The notes: a model not told the origin generated them from the sequence alone. A stretch of 7,911 nt of DNA from Actinomycetota bacterium (GCA_028718045.1 JAQUMQ010000058.1:1-7911); one strand, 5' to 3'; counted from the stretch's first letter, positions 1 through 7,046 are shown. Numbers and translations are program-made.

Positions 1-2154
1 CCAGCCAAATTTATTGATCCATGGTAGCGACGGTAATGATATATTATTTACAAGCGACATGTGTGGTATTATTCCCTCTTGTTTTCTGTCTTCCGATATA
101 AAAGCAATACCTGCTTTTATCGCATCTTTCGGAACTTTGATATTTATTTTTTTGCCGTCAAGATAAATTTCTCCGCCATCTGGTTTGTCAAGTCCAAAAA
201 CACATCTCATGATTTCAGTTCTTCCGGATCCCATCAAACCCATAAATCCCAGTATTTCGCCTTCATGAATCTTGAAACTTATAGATTCAAACACCCCCTT
301 GCGAAAAAGATTTTTTACTTCCAAAACAACCTTTCCGAGTTTAGTTTTTTCATGATAAAATATATCTTTTAAATCTCTGCCTACCATATGTTTTATGGTT
401 TGATTTTCATCCAAATCTTCTATTGGCGCCGTCAATACATGATGGCCATCTCGTAAAATAGTGATTTCGTCGGCAATTTCAAATATTTCAGCCATTCGAT
501 GCGATATATATACCACGGCTATACCCTGGGCTTTTATATCGCGTATTATATCAAATAATTTTTTCTTCTCGATTTCTGTAATAGCAGAAGATGGTTCATC
601 CATAACAACAACCCAGGAATGCGAGCCAACGGCTTTAGCAATCGAAATCATCTGCTGCTGTCCTACGGTAAAATCATTAATGAAGTTTTTGACATTTATT
701 TTAAGATTGAACCTGTTTAAAAGCTGTTGGGTGTTTTTGATCATTTTTTTAGAGTCTAGCAATATTTTGGATTTTCTTATTATTTCGTTGCCTAAATATA
801 CATTCTGATAAACATTTAAATCTTTGACCATTGGTATTTCTTGATAAATTACCGATATGCCAAAAACTTGTGAATCCGCAGGAGATTTTATCGATACTGG
901 AATTCCGTCTATCAATATCTCTCCCATGTCTTTGGTGTAAACCCCGGAAAGTATTTTCATTAACGTAGACTTGCCAGCACCATTTTCACCTACAAGAGCA
1001 TGAACTGTTACTCTTTTTATATCAAAACTTACATTCTCCATAGCTTTTACGCCTGGAAATGTTTTATATATATTTTTTAAAGATAAAACTTGCTGTTTAT
1101 TTTCTTCAATCAGCTTTAATACCTTATGGTAATTTTTAGAATCCACATGACCGGTTTCTTTTTTTACAACCGCCATCGATTTTTCTGTAGCGTATCTATC
1201 GCTAAGCATTGCAAAAATTATAAGTATTCCTTTTACAATATCACTTACAAACGGTGTAACATTTAGCATTCCGAGCCCGGTTGATATTATTGAAATAAGA
1301 GCTACTCCCAATACTGTACCTCCTAAATTACCTCGTCCGCCCATAAGGCTTGTGCCACCCAAAACAACGGCAGTTATTACATCGAATTCCATTCCTACGC
1401 CTGCCCAAGGTTGTGCGCTGCTCGCACGACCTGTTATTATTATTGCGGCTAATCCAATAAAAATACCGCTAAACACATAAACCATACATGTTTGCAAACT
1501 TACATTAACACCAGCTGCTTTTGATGCAATAGGATTATCGCCTATAGCATATGTTTTACGACCAAACAATGTTTTTCGAAGTATAAATATCATACATACA
1601 TACATCAATACTACAAATAATAATATTATTGGTAATTTGTTGAAAATTCTTGCGGAAGATATTGAATTAAAAAAACTATTCTCTACCAAAACCCGAGATG
1701 CATCTGAGAGGGTAAGCGTTAATCCGCGCGAGATAGACATCACAGCTATCGTAACTATAAATGGACTTGCTTTTAAAAATCCGATCATGATCCCATTAAT
1801 AAGACCGATCGTAACGGCAACAAGAATAGCTACAACTACACCTAATAATCCTCTACCAAGTCCATTCGAACCCAACTGTTGCATGACTAATGCAGCTATG
1901 CAACCGGATAACGCAACTGTGGCTCCGACAGATAAATCTATTCCGCCTGTCAGAATTATGAAAGTCATCCCAATAGATGCAAGAGATAAAGCGGCCGATT
2001 GAATTAAGATATTTATTAAAGTATTAAAACTAAAAAAACCTTTTATAACAAAAGAAAATATTATATATAATAAAATTATTATTATACTATTAACATAATA
2101 ACGAGTATTTCTCTTATAATTACCTTTACTTTGCACTAATCTTTTAAAATCCAT
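1..2154 (-). CDS. Sugar ABC importer: permease fused to tandem-NBD ATPase (partial, C-terminus beyond window)
   Basis: My translation from the ATG at 2154 to base 1 gives 718 codons with no stop. Residues about 19-321 are a ribose-type (RbsC/XylH-like) inner-membrane permease: hydrophobic segments, GGIDLSVG at 70-77, and GGTSLMGGRGN at 266-276. A charged linker follows at about 322-355. Then comes an RbsA/XylG-like ATPase: Walker A GENGAGKST 389-397, Q-loop Q438, signature-like FTVGQQQ 495-501, Walker B VVVMDE 515-520, H-loop H552. The second NBD starts near 610 with the Lys-less GLMGSGRTE loop (639-647) usual in RbsA, then SEDRKQEGI (687-695), and is cut by the edge. Family ATPases are about 500 aa, so roughly 130 residues are probably missing. 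The linker shows no stop and no well-placed internal ribosome-binding site. The start has GGAGG nine bases upstream. It is the third gene of the transporter operon. Family assignment is secure; a single-polypeptide product is read directly from the frame but depends on the assembly being correct. Confidence 0.93.
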   Translation of the reverse strand, partial: MDFKRLVQSKGNYKRNTRYYVNSIIIILLYIIFSFVIKGFFSFNTLINILIQSAALSLASIGMTFIILTGGIDLSVGATVALSGCIAALVMQQLGSNGLGRGLLGVVVAILVAVTIGLINGIMIGFLKASPFIVTIAVMSISRGLTLTLSDASRVLVENSFFNSISSARIFNKLPIILLFVVLMYVCMIFILRKTLFGRKTYAIGDNPIASKAAGVNVSLQTCMVYVFSGIFIGLAAIIITGRASSAQPWAGVGMEFDVITAVVLGGTSLMGGRGNLGGTVLGVALISIISTGLGMLNVTPFVSDIVKGILIIFAMLSDRYATEKSMAVVKKETGHVDSKNYHKVLKLIEENKQQVLSLKNIYKTFPGVKAMENVSFDIKRVTVHALVGENGAGKSTLMKILSGVYTKDMGEILIDGIPVSIKSPADSQVFGISVIYQEIPMVKDLNVYQNVYLGNEIIRKSKILLDSKKMIKNTQQLLNRFNLKINVKNFINDFTVGQQQMISIAKAVGSHSWVVVMDEPSSAITEIEKKKLFDIIRDIKAQGIAVVYISHRMAEIFEIADEITILRDGHHVLTAPIEDLDENQTIKHMVGRDLKDIFYHEKTKLGKVVLEVKNLFRKGVFESISFKIHEGEILGFMGLMGSGRTEIMRCVFGLDKPDGGEIYLDGKKINIKVPKDAIKAGIAFISEDRKQEGIIPHMSLVNNISLPSLPWINKFGW

Positions 2155-2163
2155 TAATGAGTT

Positions 2164-2168
2164 CCTCC
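2164..2168 (-). promoter_or_regulatory. Ribosome-binding site of the fusion gene
   Basis: GGAGG on the minus strand lies nine bases before the ATG at 2154. It fixes that start and shows that the permease end of the fusion has its own strong translation signal. Confidence 0.8.
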
Positions 2169-2231
2169 AAAAAAACAATTAAGAATCGTTAAAAGTATAA
2201 ATATGGTAATAAAAAATAAAATAATATTAAA

Positions 2232-2263
2232 ATCAATATCGGGAGATATCTCCCGATATTGAT
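2232..2263 (-). terminator. Perfect 32-bp palindrome after the binding-protein gene: attenuator or mRNA-stabilising hairpin
   Basis: The half ATCAATATCGGGAGAT is followed by its exact reverse complement, eight bases after the binding-protein stop codon. In RNA it could form a stem of about 14 bp with a 4-nt loop. The minus strand then runs into T-rich sequence (about 2231-2211), but the T run is broken by A residues, so it is weaker than a classic intrinsic terminator. Because the fusion gene continues on the same strand 78 bases later, partial termination or protection of the upstream mRNA 3' end is likelier than a full stop. Either would raise binding protein over membrane components. A protein-binding site is also possible. 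Confidence 0.65.
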
Positions 2264-2270
2264 CATTCCT

Positions 2271-3407
2271 TTATTTTTCAGGTCCTAATTCCTCACGGTA
2301 AGCATTGAAAAGCTCTATGGCTTTATCAGGTGTTATAATGCTTGCACCTTCGGCAATACCCCATTCCAGCACTTTTTCCTTTAAGTCATCATTCATTATA
2401 AGGTGAGTTGGCAGGTTTAAAGTATGTTCTTCAGGACGTTCTCCGTTTGCAAGTTGAGATCCAATTTTTACATTCCAATATCCTACACGCTTTGAACCAA
2501 GCAAAACATTAGCCATGTACTCTCCGTTTTTAACAGCTTCACTGCCTTCTATGTTACCGTCATAGCTGGTAACAACTAAATCTGTCTTACCTGCAGATTT
2601 GACCGCTTGATATGTTGCAAGCGTTACAGCATCGGAAACACAATGATATCCTTTAAGATCAGGATTTGCGCTCATTATATCTTGAATAGCTTTTAAGCCT
2701 GTAGCAGGGTCCCAATTACTTGGTTGTTGTATAACCTTGATATCTGGAAAATCAGCCATTCCATCCATAAAACCATCTTGTCTTAAATCTGAAACAAGAT
2801 TACCTTTGTTTCCGTATATGAGTGCGACTTTTCCTTTTTTATCGACTAAATTTGCAAGTATCTTGGCTATGATTTTTGTATCAGCATAATCATTATAGAA
2901 TGTATTATAGTTTGTTGGAGCGTCCACTATGGCAGCCATTGTTATAGTCGGAATCCCAGCTTCTGAAGCTTTTAAAACTACCGGTCGCAATGCATCGTTA
3001 TCAAGAGGATTTACAAGAATACAGTCTACTTTTTGTTCTATGAAATTTTCAACCAAAGCGATCTGTTTTTCTATATTTCCATCCGAGCTTTTCCATATTG
3101 CTTCCACTCCAAAATCTTCAGCAGCAAAATTTCCGCCTTCTACCATTTCAACAAAAAACTGATTTACTAAATCGATCATAACAATACCTAAAACTTTCTT
3201 CTTGGAGCCTGCTTTTACTTCGCTAGTCTCAGCTTTCTCTTCAGTTGTTTCTGTTTTTCCTTCAGTAACGGCAGTTGTGGTTTCTGCGGCTGTGGTTTCA
3301 TTTTCAGCAGGCGATGTTTTTCCTTTGCATGCTGTTGACAAAAGCAACGTTAGCACCAACATCACAGATACCAGTAAAAATATTTTCATTACTTTACATT
3401 TTTTCAC
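2271..3407 (-). CDS. Sugar ABC transporter substrate-binding lipoprotein, ribose/xylose (Peripla_BP_4) type
   Basis: This 378-aa protein starts at a GTG with AAGGAGG nine bases upstream; the next ATG (Met7) lies too far from that site. Residues 1-26 are a lipoprotein signal peptide ending in the lipobox LSTAC, with Cys27 as lipid anchor. Residues about 30-68 are a Thr/Glu/Ala-rich tether without predicted fold. Residues about 70-375 are a two-lobed periplasmic-binding-type sugar domain. Segments comparable to RbsB ligand-contact regions are DLVNQFF (79-85), NPLDNDAL (133-140), LRQDGF with Arg209, SDA (258-260) and SYDG (281-284). The protein would sit on the outer face of the membrane and deliver ligand to the two permeases encoded on either side of it. 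The ligand cannot be read off; pentoses, hexoses and polyols all fit the family. Its own strong ribosome-binding site and the downstream hairpin fit the high expression usual for such proteins. Confidence 0.95.
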   Translation of the reverse strand: MKKCKVMKIFLLVSVMLVLTLLLSTACKGKTSPAENETTAAETTTAVTEGKTETTEEKAETSEVKAGSKKKVLGIVMIDLVNQFFVEMVEGGNFAAEDFGVEAIWKSSDGNIEKQIALVENFIEQKVDCILVNPLDNDALRPVVLKASEAGIPTITMAAIVDAPTNYNTFYNDYADTKIIAKILANLVDKKGKVALIYGNKGNLVSDLRQDGFMDGMADFPDIKVIQQPSNWDPATGLKAIQDIMSANPDLKGYHCVSDAVTLATYQAVKSAGKTDLVVTSYDGNIEGSEAVKNGEYMANVLLGSKRVGYWNVKIGSQLANGERPEEHTLNLPTHLIMNDDLKEKVLEWGIAEGASIITPDKAIELFNAYREELGPEK

Positions 3408-3624
3408 TTACTTTATCCTCCTTGCTTATTTTTTTTCGACCATCGATCGATTTTAATCGAATCGAATACAAGAGCTTATTTTAAAACATACTGACTTTAT
3501 GCCTCCTTTCACTCAAAAAACAAACACTGCATTTTTGAAAACTCACATATATATGAATAAATTATTCATTAAAATAACCGCTATATAATCATAGGCATGA
3601 TAATATTCATATGCGCTTCAAGCA
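3408..3624 (-). other. Leader between permease and binding-protein genes with a duplicated ribosome-binding segment
   Basis: This 217-bp gap holds no gene. On the minus strand AAGGAGG-ATAAAGT (ribosome-binding site 3423-3417) precedes the GTG start. About 85 bases upstream a near copy, AAGGAGG-C-ATAAAGT (site 3508-3502), precedes ATG TTT TAA at 3489-3481, a two-codon Met-Phe reading frame. Between them lies a TCGA-rich stretch (about 3437-3465) with inverted repeat TCGATT-TT-AATCGA at 3447-3460. A 17-nt AT-only-arm palindrome lies at 3553-3569. I found no convincing sigma-70 promoter here, so the binding protein is probably co-transcribed with the upstream permease. Confidence 0.55.
3417..3423 (-). 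promoter_or_regulatory. Ribosome-binding site that decides the GTG start of the binding protein
   Basis: AAGGAGG ends nine bases before GTG at 3407. The alternative ATG seven codons in would be 27 bases away, so the GTG is preferred. Confidence 0.8.
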
Positions 3625-4599
3625 CTAAGTATTTAAATAATATTTATTGCTATATGCATCAATTCCGACAGCAATGAATATTACCATTCCCTTAAAAAAA
3701 TCTTGCATTTCCGGTGGAACATTAAAATATACAAGAGCCGTACTTACAACGACAATAATAAAAACGCCCACAATCGTCCCCAGAACATTACCTCTGCCTC
3801 CGCTTAAACTAGTACCTCCGATAATTGTGGCAGCAAGAGCATCCAGCAACGTAGACCCGTACATACTTGGCGTTGCCATTCCTATCTTAGTAATTGTCAA
3901 TAAAGCACCAATACCGGTGCATATCCCAGCCATTATATATATCAGCACCTTATAATTGACTATCCGGATACCTGCAAATCTGACAGCTCCTTCGTTACTA
4001 CCTATTGCATATGTATATAAACCAAGTTTGGTTTTAGTTAGTATTAGATGTATCAATACCCCAACTAAGATGAATATTAAAAATGGTACAGGAAGAAATC
4101 CGAACAATTTACCCTGACCTATAAAAATTATTTGTTGATTTTTAAATACCACCATATTTCCACCGCCGATAACCAATGAAAGACCTTTTGTCACAGACAT
4201 TATGGCTAGAGTTGCAATAAAAGGTATGATCTTCAACTTAGCAACCACAAATCCGTTAACTAATCCTAAGATAACTCCTGTTATCAGAGTTATTAAAATC
4301 AATATGAAAATGCCGTTTATTTCGGAAAACATGGTATAAATAGTAGCTGCAGTCATTCCTATCATGGCAAGACCATATCCGGCAGTTAGATCTATACCGC
4401 CAGCAATTAGAACAAACATGGCTCCCAAGGCTACAATGCCGACTGCGGAAACTTGCTGCATTAAATTTATAAATGATTGCAATGTCAAGAATTCTTTATT
4501 GAATATACTTATTACCAAAATCATGAATAATAAAATAAATAATGGTGTTTGTCTTTTTAATCTTAATTTATTATTGCGTTTCTCCAGTCCTGCAGACAT
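3625..4599 (-). CDS. Sugar ABC transporter permease, RbsC/XylH type
   Basis: This 324-aa integral membrane protein belongs to the ribose-type permease family (BPD_transp_2). It has a short basic N-terminus (KRNNKLRLKRQ, about 8-17), then multiple hydrophobic segments. Family hallmarks are GGIDLTAG (67-74) and the coupling-region motif GGTSLSGGRGN (261-271), which contacts the ATPase. An upstream in-frame ATG at 4617 would add six residues. I chose the ATG at 4599 because GGGAG lies seven bases before it, while no good site precedes 4617. Length is normal for RbsC-like proteins. It is the first gene after the promoter at about 4918. Its sequence differs clearly from the permease half of the downstream fusion, so the two probably form a heterodimeric channel. 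The TAG stop is followed by a 217-bp gap before the binding-protein gene. Confidence 0.94.
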   Translation of the reverse strand: MSAGLEKRNNKLRLKRQTPLFILLFMILVISIFNKEFLTLQSFINLMQQVSAVGIVALGAMFVLIAGGIDLTAGYGLAMIGMTAATIYTMFSEINGIFILILITLITGVILGLVNGFVVAKLKIIPFIATLAIMSVTKGLSLVIGGGNMVVFKNQQIIFIGQGKLFGFLPVPFLIFILVGVLIHLILTKTKLGLYTYAIGSNEGAVRFAGIRIVNYKVLIYIMAGICTGIGALLTITKIGMATPSMYGSTLLDALAATIIGGTSLSGGRGNVLGTIVGVFIIVVVSTALVYFNVPPEMQDFFKGMVIFIAVGIDAYSNKYYLNT

Positions 4600-4606
4600 G
4601 CTATAT

Positions 4607-4611
4607 CTCCC
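4607..4611 (-). promoter_or_regulatory. Ribosome-binding site that decides the permease start
   Basis: GGGAG lies seven bases before the ATG at 4599 and inside the longer alternative reading frame that begins at 4617. This is the reason for choosing the shorter 324-aa product. Confidence 0.6.
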
Positions 4612-4696
4612 ATACATTTATTATTTATAAAACCAACATATCTATCATTTGTATTTTTAAGTTAATTTTGTTTTTTATATTCTTAGGTAAATATTG

Positions 4697-4725
4697 TTTA
4701 AACAGTTAATTCTTTAAACAGTTAA
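4697..4725. repeat. Tandem 13-bp direct repeat in the transporter leader
   Basis: TTTAAACAGTTAA occurs at 4697-4709 and again at 4713-4725, with a repeat period of 16 bp. The first copy overlaps the 8-bp palindrome GTTTAAAC at 4696-4703. The repeats lie between the promoter and the permease start, roughly 100-130 bases before the coding region. They could be paired binding sites for a regulator or an RNA-level element; nothing identifies the binder. Confidence 0.55.
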
Positions 4726-4751
4726 AATAACATTTCTTTCATACGCAGCAT
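4722..4751 (-). CDS. Possible nine-codon upstream ORF in the transporter leader
   Basis: An ATG at 4751 begins a nine-codon frame reading MLRMKEMLF and ending with TAA. AGGA lies five bases before the ATG. Its last codons overlap the second copy of the tandem repeat. It may be chance in AT-rich DNA. Translation could affect expression of the following permease, but there is no direct evidence. Confidence 0.2.
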   Translation of the reverse strand: MLRMKEMLF

Positions 4752-4856
4752 AATTATCCTACATAAAATAACTATTATTTTTATTTTAGAAAGCTATACC
4801 AATCATCAATATTTCTTGTTTAACTCACCACTTAGCTTTTATAATTAGTGCTTATA

Positions 4857-4876
4857 TTGTAATAATGTAATTACAA
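4857..4876. promoter_or_regulatory. Inverted-repeat operator candidate at the transporter promoter
   Basis: TTGTAAT, six bases, then ATTACAA forms a 7-bp-arm inverted repeat. A nested perfect palindrome, TGTAATTACA, lies at 4866-4875, so the half-site TGTAAT occurs twice in direct orientation and once inverted. With a start point near 4883, the element covers about +8 to +27, where a bound repressor would block transcription. A sugar-responsive LacI, GntR or DeoR-type regulator would fit the context, but no regulator gene lies in the window. Confidence 0.55.
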
Positions 4877-4889
4877 CATTAATTAATAT

Positions 4890-4918
4890 ATAGTATACTT
4901 AGTCATAAAAATTGTCAA
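4890..4918 (-). promoter_or_regulatory. Sigma-70/SigA-type promoter of the transporter operon
   Basis: The minus strand has a perfect -35 TTGACA (4918-4913), a 17-bp spacer and -10 TACTAT (4895-4890). The overlapping TATACT with 15-bp spacing is an alternative -10. The predicted start is near 4883, giving a leader of about 285 nt before the permease ATG. It is the best promoter match I found on the coding strand in the intergenic regions. Its place after the long gap suggests the transporter genes are transcribed separately from the kinase and dehydrogenase. Confidence 0.7.
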
Positions 4919-5491
4919 GTATAGTTTGCGTTGATTAATTTTTTTTATAAATTTTTCCAAAAGATTATCTCTTTCTCTATTTATGTGAATTTTTAGTTAA
5001 AACTTTTTTCTAATCATATTTGCTTTATTTTTAATAAACACAGAAATATTCAGGCAATATAAAAAGCCAGCTATGATCTCTGGTAGCCAAACGTATATTA
5101 ACCTTTAGCTTACAAATTCTGAAATTAACGAATTTCAAGCAAACTTATGGTAGTTAAGCTTTCTTACAGATTGAAGCTTATTATTGTTGCTTTATTTTTT
5201 AAAATCTGATTTTTAAAATTGAAACTCTGCAATTATTCTTTTTTATTCTTTCACTCTATTGAGTTATGGCGAGTCATATCCAATCGAGAGACTTTTTTAA
5301 CACATTATATATTCTTTTCAAAATGAGCTTATTGTATTGAATACACTATTATGCGATTTTTTTAAAATTTTAATGCAAAAACGTAATCAAACATGTTTAA
5401 AGTTTTTTAATCCATAAACAAGCATTACAATCAATGACTTTACGTTCTTGACATTTTTAATATTGCCGACAGCTATAATCTCCTTATATAA
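4919..5491. other. AT-rich intergenic stretch with no recognisable gene
   Basis: No credible coding region is seen on either strand. Small visible elements are an orphan AAGGAG on the minus strand (5485-5480) six bases after the kinase stop; a short open stretch of about 34 codons continuing in the kinase frame to a TGA near 5390; a 7-bp-arm inverted repeat TGAAATT-AACG-AATTTCA (5120-5137); a 13-nt palindrome TGTATTGAATACA (5333-5345); and ACTC-TATT-GAGT (5253-5264). No strong terminator for the kinase operon was found. The stretch could be a decayed gene or simply a long spacer. Confidence 0.6.
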
Positions 5492-7030
5492 TCAATTTAA
5501 ATTGCTTAAATGCTGAAAAAGTAAATCTTCTTCCTTTAAGAGTTTTTTATAAAAATTAATATAGTCTTTATAAAACTTATTGTTTTTCATATTTGGGTAA
5601 ACCTCGTTCGATATTTTATTGAACTTATCGGAAACTTTTTGCATATCATCAAAAACTCCAGAAGCATACCCTGCGAGTATCGCTGATCCAAGAACTCCAA
5701 ACTCTTCTCTTTCAAGCTTGACAAAAGGAATTCCTAAAATATCTGCCTTTAACTGATTCCAGAAATTACTTTTACTTCCGCCACCGATTACACGAGCTTC
5801 CTTTATTTTAAGCCCTGGCAAAAGAGATTTTTGTATATCCATATAAATTGCATATTCATATGCAACCGCTTCAAGAATTGCCCTGTAAAAATGCTGTTTT
5901 TTATGTCTCCATGTAAGTCCAAAAAACAATCCTTTTAAATTCGGATTATTAGGACAAACCCTACCTCCCATATGAGGGATAAAAAAGAGTTTCTCTGAAC
6001 CGGGGCTAACTTCCGATGCAATATCGTCAAATACCATATATTCTTTACCAATCAAGTTGCTGCAATCATAATTCTTATCCTTAATAATCTCGTCTCTAAA
6101 CCATCTGATATTTAATCCGCCACCGTTGATATAAGCGATTGCATACCATAGATTGTCAAATACTGTTTTTGCCGTAAAAAAAGTTCTGCTTTCTATATCG
6201 GGAACGTACTTGTTTGTGCAAATCGAAAACACCGATGCGGTACCCGCAACATCAAAAACCATCCCGGGTTTATTGATTGCGGCACCAAGAATATTGGCAG
6301 TCTGGTCTCCGCATCCTGCCGCAATAGGTATTCCTTCTTTCAAACCTGTATACAAAGCAGTTTTTTTATCAACTTTACCTATTATTTCCCAGGGTTTTAT
6401 AATCCTGGGCAGTTTTTCCGATGAAAGATTGAAATATTCAATTAGTTCATCAGACCATTTATCATTCAAGATATCGGCAAAACAAGAAAAATGAATATAT
6501 GTATTATCGATAAAGGCAGAGTTCGACTTAAGTCCAGCCATTTTTCCAGCTACATATGCGGACGGCATAATAAAATAAGCTATTTTTTTAAATACATCAG
6601 GTCTTTCATTCATCCACCAAAGCATCTTTGCCCCATGTGAAAATGTAGGTGGCCCGCCTGAAATTTTTATTATGTCATCTTCAATTTTTTTAAGAATTTT
6701 TATATAAGGGCTACACCTTGTATCAAGCCAGGAATCATATGGAATTGCGGCATTCCATTGCTTATCAATTCCGCAAATACCCGCCATCTGTCCATCGATT
6801 GATATGCCTTCTACCATTGACGGATTTATGCGAGATTTTTCCATACAATCTTTTATCGTATCTAATGCCGAATAAAAAATTTCATCGGGATTTTGTTCGA
6901 CAGCACCTATATAAGGATAATATAGCCTTGATTCTTCATATGCTTCTGCGTTTAAATGTCCTTCCGTATCAAAAATGGCAGCCTTGGTTCCGCTTGTCCC
7001 TATGTCTATTCCTATAAGGTATCTTTTCAT
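5492..7030 (-). CDS. FGGY-family carbohydrate kinase, xylulokinase type
   Basis: This 512-aa cytoplasmic kinase would transfer phosphate from ATP to a sugar, probably a ketose such as xylulose. It starts with the N-terminal FGGY phosphate-binding loop GIDIGTSGTK (7-16). GISIDGQMAG (75-84) matches the region read as GQMHG in E. coli XylB, with Ala in place of His. GCGDQ (239-243) carries the likely catalytic base Asp242. GGGSKSNFWNQLKADIL (416-432) is the conserved C-terminal nucleotide-binding segment. Similarity to XylB runs along the whole length, for example NPNLKGLFFGL near 362-372. I chose the ATG at 7030; an upstream TTG at 7063 would overlap the dehydrogenase gene. A weak AAAGAGA site lies seven bases before the ATG. 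The dehydrogenase stop is 16 bases upstream, so the two are surely one operon. The exact sugar is uncertain; ribulose, fuculose or other FGGY substrates cannot be excluded. Confidence 0.9.
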   Translation of the reverse strand: MKRYLIGIDIGTSGTKAAIFDTEGHLNAEAYEESRLYYPYIGAVEQNPDEIFYSALDTIKDCMEKSRINPSMVEGISIDGQMAGICGIDKQWNAAIPYDSWLDTRCSPYIKILKKIEDDIIKISGGPPTFSHGAKMLWWMNERPDVFKKIAYFIMPSAYVAGKMAGLKSNSAFIDNTYIHFSCFADILNDKWSDELIEYFNLSSEKLPRIIKPWEIIGKVDKKTALYTGLKEGIPIAAGCGDQTANILGAAINKPGMVFDVAGTASVFSICTNKYVPDIESRTFFTAKTVFDNLWYAIAYINGGGLNIRWFRDEIIKDKNYDCSNLIGKEYMVFDDIASEVSPGSEKLFFIPHMGGRVCPNNPNLKGLFFGLTWRHKKQHFYRAILEAVAYEYAIYMDIQKSLLPGLKIKEARVIGGGSKSNFWNQLKADILGIPFVKLEREEFGVLGSAILAGYASGVFDDMQKVSDKFNKISNEVYPNMKNNKFYKDYINFYKKLLKEEDLLFQHLSNLN

Positions 7031-7046
7031 TTGAATGTCTCTTTTG

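Noticed and set aside
3553..3569. Palindrome ATGAATA...TATTCAT as a terminator after the permease
   Set aside because: The arms are almost all A/T with a one-base centre and no T run, and the binding-protein gene has no promoter of its own to take over. It was noted only as a possible minor element.
61..4630. Open frames on the plus strand opposite the transporter genes
   Set aside because: They lie antisense to strongly supported genes, have no family-like sequence and lack good ribosome-binding sites. They are shadows of the minus-strand coding frames.
4600..4883. A riboswitch or T-box in the long transporter leader
   Set aside because: I found no conserved core motif or stable stem set of any class I know; the leader is mostly A and T.
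5067..5083. CCAG...CTGG stem followed by a T run on the minus strand as a terminator of the kinase operon
   Set aside because: Only four base pairs form, with mismatches inside, and it lies about 400 bases after the kinase stop. It is too weak to call.
5448..5479. Plus-strand TTGACA and TATAAT as a promoter
   Set aside because: The spacing is 20 bp, too long for a normal sigma-70 promoter, and it would drive only antisense transcription into the kinase.
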